Shown here: positions 1-5,592 of the stretch, one piece after another
Layout of the letters: each line of letters opens with the position of its first letter
Numbering within the stretch: position 1 is the stretch's first letter
Source: an uncultured Lachnospiraceae bacterium
GTDB lineage: Bacteria; Bacillota; Clostridia; Lachnospirales; Lachnospiraceae
DNA length: 6,570 bases
NCBI GenBank assembly: GCA_902773445.1
Contig: CACYEU010000053.1
Location: 1 to 6,570 of the forward strand
Direction: 5' to 3'
Program-made: the position numbers and the translations under genes
The notes under the pieces: generated by a model
What the model saw: only the letters and a program-made list of their open reading frames with translations
The model's database searches: none
What the model was told of the DNA's origin: nothing

Positions 1-391
1 AGTCGGAACCACCCTTGCCGCCGCCGATCGGAAGACCGGTCAGAGCATTTTTGAAGATCTGCTCGAAGCCGAGGAACTTGATGATGCCCGGATAGACATT
101 CGGCTGGAAGCGAAGGCCGCCTTTGTACGGTCCGATCGCGCCGTTGAACTGGCAGCGATAGCCGATGTTGGTGTGGATCTGGCCGTTGTCATCTTCCCAT
201 ACAACGCGGAATGTGAACATACGCTCCGGCTCCACCATACGGCCGAGAAGATCGACTTTTTCGTATTCCGGATGCTGATCGATAACAGGTGCGAGAGAAG
301 AAAGGACTTCTTCGACAGTCTGTACGAATTCCGGCTCGTTGCCGTGCTTCTCTTTGACGTTTGCGATTACTTGATCGACATACTTGCTCAT
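1..391 (-). CDS. gdhA: Glutamate dehydrogenase, NADP-type hexameric family (N-terminal part, cut by window edge)
   Basis: This gene encodes the enzyme that interconverts 2-oxoglutarate plus ammonia and L-glutamate in the cytoplasm, linking nitrogen assimilation to central carbon. Only the first 130 residues are present; the rest lies left of position 1. The translation begins MSKYVDQVIANVKEKHG and runs into the substrate-binding domain with FNGAIGPYKGGLRF (residues 82-95), PNVYPGIIKFLGFEQIFKNA (97-116) and GLPIGGGKGGSD (119-130). Lys90, Lys114 and Lys126 match the three glutamate-binding and catalytic lysines of clostridial GDH, where numbering differs by one. The start is supported by AGGGAGA nine bases upstream. 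The gene is divergent from the acylation operon, with no sign of a shared function. The N-terminal length and motifs point to the S50-I (gdhA) family; NADP specificity is inferred from family resemblance because the nucleotide-binding domain is outside the window. Confidence 0.96.
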   Translation of the reverse strand, partial: MSKYVDQVIANVKEKHGNEPEFVQTVEEVLSSLAPVIDQHPEYEKVDLLGRMVEPERMFTFRVVWEDDNGQIHTNIGYRCQFNGAIGPYKGGLRFQPNVYPGIIKFLGFEQIFKNALTGLPIGGGKGGSD

Positions 392-400
392 TTTAGAATT

Positions 401-407
401 TCTCCCT
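401..407 (-). promoter_or_regulatory. Ribosome binding site of gdhA
   Basis: On the minus strand this reads AGGGAGA, nine bases before the ATG at 391-389. It fixes the start of the glutamate dehydrogenase gene. Confidence 0.8.
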
Positions 408-422
408 TTCTTGATGAAATGG

Positions 423-451
423 TTAATATGATAACAAAACCTACATAGCAA
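423..451 (-). promoter_or_regulatory. Alternative candidate promoter P2 for gdhA
   Basis: On the minus strand, TTGCTA (451-446) and TATTAA (428-423) are also 17 bases apart. Transcription would start near 416, leaving a leader of about 25 bases with the ribosome site in it. It abuts the P1 candidate at position 451, so the two may be alternatives or only one may be real. Confidence 0.3.
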
Positions 452-479
452 TTCTATCATTATTAACTGTAAAAAACAA
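451..479 (-). promoter_or_regulatory. Candidate sigma-A promoter P1 for gdhA
   Basis: On the minus strand, TTGTTT (479-474) and TAGAAT (456-451) are separated by exactly 17 bases in an AT-rich tract. Transcription would start near 444, giving a leader of about 53 bases. Two mismatches per hexamer at most, so this is a plausible but unproven promoter. Confidence 0.45.
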
Positions 480-502
480 CCACTCTGTGATTGATTTTCT
501 TC

Positions 503-531
503 TTCACATAAACAACAAGATATGGTATACT
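503..531 (+). promoter_or_regulatory. Promoter of the acylation operon, extended -10
   Basis: TTCACA (503-508) and TATACT (526-531) are 17 bases apart, each one mismatch from the sigma-70/sigma-A consensus (TTGACA, TATAAT), and TGG at 523-525 gives an extended -10 element. The expected transcription start, about seven bases past the -10, is at or near position 538, which is the A of the first in-frame ATG. This is the best promoter in the window and it implies a leaderless or nearly leaderless first gene. Confidence 0.7.
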
Positions 532-537
532 TTAACC

Positions 538-1398
538 ATGAGTATGCACAAGAAACAACGAAGAAACAAACCAGTTTCCTGGCGCGCGAGATTAATTGCG
601 GCCGCAGTGATCGCAGTCTGTGTGCTTGTTTTTTTGCTGGCCCGTTTTGCCGGTGTCAGGAAGGAAAAAGCGCAGGTCGACAAGGGTGTCAAATACCTTG
701 CGAAGATCGATTCTGAAGAAGCGCTTAAGAAATCCGAGAACAAGATCAAACAGCAGCGTCAGGACGCGATCTCGAAGCTGCTCGACAAAGAGTCGTCCGG
801 AGACGGAGAGGGATTTGATCCGTGGGGTTATTTCAATGATTCGGTGATCATGGGTGACTCACGCGCGGTCGGATTCTATCTGTTTGATTATCTGCCGCAG
901 AGCCGCGTGATCGCGGCGGCGGGCAATACGATCCAGACGATCGAAGATTCGATCGATACACTGAATTCGATCAATCCTTCCTATGTATTCCTGTGCTACG
1001 GACTCAATGATGTAACGAGCGGCCGGTGGACATCCGCCGACGAGTGGATCAAGGAGTACGCGGCCAATCTCGATAAACTTCAGAGTATGTTCCCGAAGAC
1101 CGTTTTCTGTGTCAATTCGATTCTTCCGGTGACTGATGCGGCTCTCGCGACCAGTGACCGTGTCAAACTTGTGCCTGAGTACGCGAACGCGCTGCGCAAG
1201 TATTGTGAAGAGAACAATATCACTTATGTCGACTGTGATAATCTTCCGAAGAACCATCCGGATGAATACGAGGCGGACGGCATACATTTTAAAAAGACAT
1301 TCTACCCGTACTGGGCAGCCGAGATGATCGTTACGGCCTATGTCGGTGACGACGATGATGTGTCATCAGGCAGCGCGGAAGACGGAAGCGAAAACTGA
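538..1398 (+). CDS. Membrane-anchored SGNH/GDSL hydrolase-like protein
   Basis: This is a 286-residue extracytoplasmic protein with a basic N-terminus, one membrane segment (about residues 18-36) and a charged stalk (about 40-90), followed by an SGNH-type esterase or acetyltransferase domain. The family blocks are in order: VIMGDSR with Ser108, AAGN with Gly129, CYGLND with Asn157, and DGIH with Asp247 and His250, so the full Ser-Gly-Asn-His set is visible. The tail (270-286) is acidic and Ser/Gly-rich. By family, the domain transfers or removes acyl groups on glycans; the actual substrate is unknown. It heads a tight operon 25 bp before the DUF4358 gene, which suggests envelope O-acylation. 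The ATG at 538 is chosen because it follows directly after a strong promoter and gives a standard signal-anchor. A GTG at 487 would lie upstream of that promoter and has no ribosome site; ATG 544 is another possibility. Confidence 0.88.
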   Translation: MSMHKKQRRNKPVSWRARLIAAAVIAVCVLVFLLARFAGVRKEKAQVDKGVKYLAKIDSEEALKKSENKIKQQRQDAISKLLDKESSGDGEGFDPWGYFNDSVIMGDSRAVGFYLFDYLPQSRVIAAAGNTIQTIEDSIDTLNSINPSYVFLCYGLNDVTSGRWTSADEWIKEYAANLDKLQSMFPKTVFCVNSILPVTDAALATSDRVKLVPEYANALRKYCEENNITYVDCDNLPKNHPDEYEADGIHFKKTFYPYWAAEMIVTAYVGDDDDVSSGSAEDGSEN

Positions 1399-1409
1399 GT
1401 AATACAACA

Positions 1410-1416
1410 GGGGAGA
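1410..1416 (+). promoter_or_regulatory. Ribosome binding site deciding a TTG start
   Basis: GGGGAGA lies seven bases before the TTG at 1424. It is the reason for accepting the non-ATG start of the DUF4358 gene, because no ATG lies near it. Confidence 0.75.
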
Positions 1417-1423
1417 CTGCAAG

Positions 1424-1948
1424 TTGGCTAAGATTAAGCATTCCCGCAAGAGCACGCCGGGCTCTTTCTCAATAAACTACGCAGATATTATCAAATGGAT
1501 CTTTGCGGTCGTGATCATTGCGATGATCGCCGGTAAGTTTTTCAACAACCGTCAGAGCAAAGCTGATTTTGATGATGTCAAAAAAGCTGTGGAGAAGACA
1601 GTCAAAGACGATAAGACGATGCTCGACGCGGACAAGAATATGATCAAACGCTTGTACGGCCTGAACCCGGCCGACTATGAGGGCGTAATGCTCAAATACC
1701 CGTCGACCAACATGAATGTCGATGAGGTCTTTGTTGTCAAACTCAAGAATCTCTCCCAGCAGGAAGCAACAGTCGACGCGATCAATAAGCGTCTTGACAC
1801 ACAGAAGAAGAATTTCGACGGATATGGCACCAACCAGTATTCGATCCTCGAGAAATCGCAGATCGATGTCCGGGGCAACTACATTATGTTTGTCGTTGCC
1901 GAGAAACCCGATCCGATCGTCAAAGTCTTTGAGGAAAGCTTGAAATAA
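1424..1948 (+). CDS. Membrane-anchored DUF4358 domain protein
   Basis: This is a 174-residue protein with a TTG start, a basic N-terminus, one hydrophobic segment (about residues 22-40, with IFAVVIIAMIAG) and an outside domain of about 70-161. That domain has the DUF4358 layout: an RLYGL opening (76-80), a VDEVFVVKLK strand (99-108), a helix with INKRLDTQKKNFDGYG (120-135), then Q-Y-S-I-L-E and GNYIMFVVAEK (151-161). Many DUF4358 proteins of Bacillota are lipoproteins, but here there is no lipobox cysteine and the protein is held by an uncleaved anchor. No biochemical function is assigned to the family. It lies between an SGNH gene and an MBOAT gene, 25 and 23 bp from its neighbours, so a role as an accessory or scaffold subunit of the acylation apparatus is a reasonable inference, but no catalytic motif is visible. 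Confidence 0.85.
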   Translation: MAKIKHSRKSTPGSFSINYADIIKWIFAVVIIAMIAGKFFNNRQSKADFDDVKKAVEKTVKDDKTMLDADKNMIKRLYGLNPADYEGVMLKYPSTNMNVDEVFVVKLKNLSQQEATVDAINKRLDTQKKNFDGYGTNQYSILEKSQIDVRGNYIMFVVAEKPDPIVKVFEESLK

Positions 1949-1971
1949 ACCGACACCTAAGGTAATGACAG

Positions 1972-3330
1972 ATGGCATTTAACAGTCTGGTATTCATTTT
2001 CATATTTTTGCCGATCGTTCTTCTGATCTACAGGTTTATCCCGCAGATCGCGAAGAATATATTCCTGATCATCGCAAGTCTGCTGTTCTATGCATGGGGC
2101 AGTCCGGAGGCGCTGCTGCTGATCCTGCTTTCGGTCGGTTTCAACTTCTTCGCGGCGACAGGGATCGGGCAGCATGTCAGGCGGCACGGGCAGCGCTCGG
2201 CGAAGATCCATCTGGCCGTCGCCGTGATCTTCAATGTCGGTCTGCTGGCAGTCTATAAATACACTGTACTCGGGATGCCGATCGGCATATCGTTCTATAC
2301 ATTCTCCGTGATGTCATGTCTGTTTGACGTCTATTACGGAAAGACCGGTCCAGACATGAACTTCATGGATTTCATCCTGTATGTGATGTTCTTCCCGAAA
2401 ATCATTTCGGGACCGATCGTCCAGTGGGCAGACTTCAAGGAGCAGGTGCGCGACCACGCGATGAGCCGTGAGGGACTGTATGAGGGATTCAATCTGTTCA
2501 TGATCGGTTTCTTCAAGAAAGTGCTGCTGGCTGACAAGCTCGGCGAGACATTTTCCTCAGTCTTCGCACTGCCTGACCAGACGGTCGGCATGGCCTGGAT
2601 CGGCGTGATCGGTTACGGACTGCAGCTGTATATGGATTTCTCCGGTTACTCCGACATGGCGATCGGTCTGGCGAAGATGTTCGGATTCGACTTCAAGAAG
2701 AACTTTGACTATCCGTACACCTCGAAGAATATTTCAGAATTCTGGAGACGCTGGCATATTTCGCTCGGCGCATGGTTCAGAGACTATGTCTATATTCCGC
2801 TCGGCGGAAGCCGCGTCAGCCGTCCGAAGCATATCCGCAATCTGATGGCAGTCTGGGTCCTGACAGGTATCTGGCATGGATCGACACTGAACTTCCTGAT
2901 CTGGGGTCTGTATCACGGCGCACTGGTCATGCTCGATAAGTTCGTGATCGGCAGCGGATTCTCGAGAATGCCCGACCGGCTGCAGAAATTCCTGACGAAT
3001 GTTGCGGTCTTTATCGGCTGGGTCTTCTTCTTTACGACCGGCATCGGCAATGCGTTCCGCTATATCGGAAGACTGTTCGGAATCGGCGCGGCAGGCTTCT
3101 GGAGCAGTGCGACCACATTCTGCCTGACAGAGAATCTGATCCTGTTTGTCGTGACGATCCTCTGCTGCGGACCGTGGCTGTTCAATACATATGAGAAGCT
3201 GGTCTTCGCAAACGGCAGAAAGCGTCCGGCTTATTATATTTCAATTGTTTTATATGCGGTTCTGTTCGTCTTCGGAATCGCCAATATACTCGGCTCGACA
3301 TGGAGTTCATTCATGTATGCCGCATTCTAG
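1972..3330 (+). CDS. MBOAT family O-acyltransferase (AlgI/PatA/DltB type)
   Basis: This is a 452-residue polytopic membrane protein that should move acyl groups from a cytoplasmic donor to the outer face for transfer to an envelope polymer. Family landmarks are all present: the N-terminal FNSLVFIFIFLPIVLLIY helix, LLFYAWGSPE, PIGISFYTF (103-111), FFPKIISGPIVQ, YGLQLYMDFSGYSDMAIGLA, NISEFWRRWHISLGAWFRDY (253-272), YIPLGGSR (274-281), TGIWHG with His302 and GLYHG with His315. One of these histidines should be the invariant MBOAT catalytic residue (His302 by motif). The loop between YKY (95-97) and PIGIS is unusually short. The protein ends exactly in F-M-Y-A-A-F (447-452), resembling the C-terminal tyrosine acyl-shuttle hexapeptide of DltX and of some MBOAT proteins. 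The start has AAGGT eight bases upstream. Acetyl is the commonest cargo in AlgI relatives, but the cargo here is inferred. Confidence 0.95.
   Translation: MAFNSLVFIFIFLPIVLLIYRFIPQIAKNIFLIIASLLFYAWGSPEALLLILLSVGFNFFAATGIGQHVRRHGQRSAKIHLAVAVIFNVGLLAVYKYTVLGMPIGISFYTFSVMSCLFDVYYGKTGPDMNFMDFILYVMFFPKIISGPIVQWADFKEQVRDHAMSREGLYEGFNLFMIGFFKKVLLADKLGETFSSVFALPDQTVGMAWIGVIGYGLQLYMDFSGYSDMAIGLAKMFGFDFKKNFDYPYTSKNISEFWRRWHISLGAWFRDYVYIPLGGSRVSRPKHIRNLMAVWVLTGIWHGSTLNFLIWGLYHGALVMLDKFVIGSGFSRMPDRLQKFLTNVAVFIGWVFFFTTGIGNAFRYIGRLFGIGAAGFWSSATTFCLTENLILFVVTILCCGPWLFNTYEKLVFANGRKRPAYYISIVLYAVLFVFGIANILGSTWSSFMYAAF
3310..3327 (+). other. Putative acyl-shuttle C-terminal hexapeptide of the MBOAT protein
   Basis: The last six codons encode F-M-Y-A-A-F, with Tyr449 third in the motif, followed directly by TAG. 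In Dlt and related systems a C-terminal hexapeptide tyrosine, on DltX or fused to the MBOAT protein, receives the acyl group and hands it to a serine on a partner transferase. The match here is to the spacing of the aromatic residues and the extreme C-terminal position; function is inferred. Confidence 0.6.
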
Positions 3331-3349
3331 ATAAGAAGGAATTTGTCAG

Positions 3350-4690
3350 ATGGATCAAAGCGGGAAACAAGCGAAAAGAGAAGCGATGAGCGCACGGATC
3401 AAACGCCTGCATCAGAGTACGGTGTTTAAGGTCATTGCGGCTATTGTCGTCCTGCTTTTCGTACTCAATCTTGTGACAAAGAGCAAAGACTATTCCGAGA
3501 CGGAGAACAGAAGTCTTGCCAAGCGTCCGGGCATTATGGCCGGAGGACTTGCCGACGGATCATATTTCAAAGACTTCGACACCTATTATTCGGATCAGTT
3601 CGTGCTGCGCGATCAGTTTGTCAAACTCAAGTTCATCGGCAATTCACTGCTCCATATCAAAGAGTCTTCGGGAGTCTATATCGGTAAGAAGAAATACCAG
3701 TTCGAGATTCCGGTGACGCCTGATCAGAAAGCGCTTGACCGGACTGTCAAAAAGATCAATGAGTTCTACGATGTGCATCAGGAGATGAAGACGACGATGA
3801 TGGTCGTGCCGTCGAGCGCCGTGATCTTAAAGGATTATCTGCCGAGCAACGCGGCGGTCACGGACCAGGCTAAGGATATCGAGGAGTTCTATGACCGGAT
3901 CGACAGCGGGATCTCGACTGTCGATGTGACATCGATCCTCGAAGATGCCGGCAAAGACAATCTCTACTATAAAACAGACCACCACTGGACAAGTCAGGGA
4001 GCCTACAAGGTATTCCAGAAGAGCGCGGCTTATCTCGGCATCGATGCGCCGGTCGGATACAAAAAGTATCTTGTCAGCACTTCATTCAAAGGAACACTGT
4101 CGTCAAAGAGCGGCGATTTTGTCGGAAAAGACAAGGTTGAGATCTATGTTCCAAAGAGTGACAAGGTCAGTTATTATGTCACATATCCGGCTTCGCAGGA
4201 AAAGAGAGCTTCGATTTTCAAGCCTGAGCAGCTGAAGACGAAAGACAAGTATACAGTCTTTTTCGGCGGCAATCACCCGCTTGTCGAAATCAACACGACG
4301 GCTGATAACCGCCGTAATCTGCTGATCGTTAAGGACTCGTATGCGAATTCGTTCGTGCAGTTCCTGCTTCCCTACTATGAAAAGATCATTATCGTTGATC
4401 CGCGCTACTATTATGACAATGTCAACATGGTGCTTTCCAATTACGACATCAACGAGATCCTCTATCTGTACAGCGCTGATACGCTGTTCACTGACACGTC
4501 GCTGGCTGATTCACTCGACGCCGCGACGCAGGCACAGAAAGAACTTGAAAACGCGGAATCCTACGCAGAGAAAGTGAAGAGAGAACAGGAAGAAGCCGAC
4601 AGCGGCGGTGAAGAGGAGGAGACCACGGAAGAAAGCGGCGGTGAAGAAACCGACGATTCCGGCGGTGACTCCGGGGGAGAAAACAATTGA
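3350..4690 (+). CDS. DHHW family protein, AlgX/AlgJ-like SGNH acetyltransferase
   Basis: This is a 446-residue protein with a basic N-terminus, one signal-anchor helix (about residues 26-42) and a large outside domain. After the anchor comes YSETENRSL (48-56), the entry motif usual in DHHW/AlgX-type proteins, then YFKDFDTYYSDQFVLRDQF. The name motif is YYKTDHHW with Asp210, His211, His212 and Trp213, and a later LIVKDSYANS has Ser330. Asp210, His212 and Ser330 line up in order with the Asp-x-His and Ser triad of AlgX, so it is likely an active acyl transferase that receives the group from the upstream MBOAT and places it on a glycan. The C-terminus (415-446) is a Glu/Asp/Ser/Gly-rich disordered tail. 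The ATG has AAGGA nine bases upstream and is 19 bp after the MBOAT stop. The stop overlaps the next start. Confidence 0.9.
   Translation: MDQSGKQAKREAMSARIKRLHQSTVFKVIAAIVVLLFVLNLVTKSKDYSETENRSLAKRPGIMAGGLADGSYFKDFDTYYSDQFVLRDQFVKLKFIGNSLLHIKESSGVYIGKKKYQFEIPVTPDQKALDRTVKKINEFYDVHQEMKTTMMVVPSSAVILKDYLPSNAAVTDQAKDIEEFYDRIDSGISTVDVTSILEDAGKDNLYYKTDHHWTSQGAYKVFQKSAAYLGIDAPVGYKKYLVSTSFKGTLSSKSGDFVGKDKVEIYVPKSDKVSYYVTYPASQEKRASIFKPEQLKTKDKYTVFFGGNHPLVEINTTADNRRNLLIVKDSYANSFVQFLLPYYEKIIIVDPRYYYDNVNMVLSNYDINEILYLYSADTLFTDTSLADSLDAATQAQKELENAESYAEKVKREQEEADSGGEEEETTEESGGEETDDSGGDSGGENN
4673..4679 (+). promoter_or_regulatory. Ribosome binding site inside the DHHW coding tail, deciding a TTG start
   Basis: GGGGGAG lies within the Ser-Gly-Gly-Glu codons at the end of the DHHW gene, seven bases before the TTG at 4687. 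It supports the TTG start of the YitT-family gene and translational coupling, because the start and the preceding stop share TTGA at 4687-4690. Confidence 0.7.
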
Positions 4691-5559
4691 AAATCAAAAA
4701 GAAAATCAATAAAAAACTAGTGATACGAAGCGCCAAGGATATGGGGATCAACCTCATTGCGGCGCTTCTTATCGGTTTGGCGATCAACAATTTTGCAAGC
4801 CCGAATGATTTTCCGATGTCGGGAATCAGCGGTATCATGCTGCTTCTTCACCACTTCTTCGATACACCGATCGGTATCGGAGGTATTCTGTTGAATATTC
4901 CGATCGTCTTTGCGTGCTGGAAGTTCCTGTCGAAGAAATTTGTGCTGAAGTCGATCGCAACGCTGATTACGATCTCACTGGTGATCGACTATATCTGCCC
5001 GCTGTTCCCGGTATTTTCAGAGGACAAAATGCTTGCGGCGATCTGTGCCGGCGTCCTTGACGGTCTCGGGATCGCGATGATCTTCGCGAACAACTCAAGC
5101 GGCGGCGGATTTGATTTTATCACGATGTCGATCAAAAGCCGTAAGCCGTATCTGTCGACCGGTTCGATCATGTTTGCGACAAATGTCATCATCATCACGA
5201 TGTCGGCAATTGCTTACAAGGATTTTATGGGACTCGTTTACGGCGCCATCCTTGCATTTATCGCATCGGAGATCATGGATGCCCTGCTGTATCATATGAA
5301 TGAGGGCAAGTTGCTGTTGATCATTTCAACGAAACCTCAGGCGATCTCCCAGGCGATCAACGCGTCGGAGAACAGGAGTTCAACACTGATCAACGCGATG
5401 GGTACCTATTCAGGAACAGAGCATGATCTGCTGATGTGCGCCTGTTCAAATCGTGAGATGTACGAGATCCGCGATCAGATCAATGAGATTGATGACCATG
5501 CGTTTACGATTATTCTGAATTCCAGAGAAGTTGTCGGGAAAGGATTCCTGAAGAAATAA
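4687..5559 (+). CDS. YitT family membrane protein with C-terminal DUF2179 domain
   Basis: This is a 290-residue protein of the YitT/DUF161 family, with a basic N-terminus and about five or six hydrophobic helices spread over residues 20-205, followed by a soluble DUF2179 domain (about 208-285). Supporting sequence includes INLIAALLIGLAINNFASP, the SGISGIMLLL segment, the Gly-rich NNSSGGGFDFI stretch (Gly139-Asp143 region) and the C-terminal KLLLIISTKPQAISQAI, then ITNI-like strand pairs ending in FTIILNSREVVGKGF. These proteins are conserved in Bacillota, and their transported substrate or role is not firmly established. It is translationally coupled to the DHHW gene, so it is co-transcribed with the acylation genes, but it has no obvious mechanistic link to them and may be a passenger. 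The length is normal for the family. Confidence 0.93.
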   Translation: MKIKKKINKKLVIRSAKDMGINLIAALLIGLAINNFASPNDFPMSGISGIMLLLHHFFDTPIGIGGILLNIPIVFACWKFLSKKFVLKSIATLITISLVIDYICPLFPVFSEDKMLAAICAGVLDGLGIAMIFANNSSGGGFDFITMSIKSRKPYLSTGSIMFATNVIIITMSAIAYKDFMGLVYGAILAFIASEIMDALLYHMNEGKLLLIISTKPQAISQAINASENRSSTLINAMGTYSGTEHDLLMCACSNREMYEIRDQINEIDDHAFTIILNSREVVGKGFLKK

Positions 5560-5560
5560 T
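5531..5560 (+). promoter_or_regulatory. Weak candidate promoter for the secreted repeat protein
   Basis: TTGTCG (5531-5536) and AATAAT (5555-5560) are 18 bases apart, overlapping the end of the YitT gene. No terminator separates the two genes, so read-through from the operon is equally possible. Confidence 0.25.
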
Positions 5561-5575
5561 TGCCGGTTGCTTCGC

Positions 5576-5583
5576 AAAGGAGG
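5576..5583 (+). promoter_or_regulatory. Strong ribosome binding site of the secreted repeat protein
   Basis: AAAGGAGG is a near-perfect Shine-Dalgarno site nine bases before the ATG at 5593. It establishes the start of a gene that runs off the right edge. Confidence 0.85.
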
Positions 5584-5592
5584 ATGACAACT

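Noticed and set aside
173..448. Open plus-strand frame opposite gdhA
   Set aside because: It is the antisense shadow of the well-supported glutamate dehydrogenase reading frame and has no ribosome site or protein-like composition.
422..467. Inverted repeat GTTAATA (422-428) and TATTAAC (461-467) as a possible operator between the divergent genes
   Set aside because: Only seven AT-rich bases per arm with a 32-base gap; the core is self-palindromic and the tract AT-rich, so chance is likely.
487..537. Upstream GTG start of the SGNH gene adding 17 residues
   Set aside because: It lies before the operon promoter, has no ribosome site, and would put an atypical peptide ahead of the basic signal-anchor.
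4488..4838. Arg/Ser-rich minus-strand open frame over the DHHW tail and YitT start
   Set aside because: It is a by-product of the repetitive acidic tail codons on the other strand; no start signals were seen.
5567..5577. TTGC-TTC-GCAA mini-hairpin after the YitT gene as a terminator
   Set aside because: The stem is four base pairs and has no following run of T; it sits against the ribosome site of the next gene.
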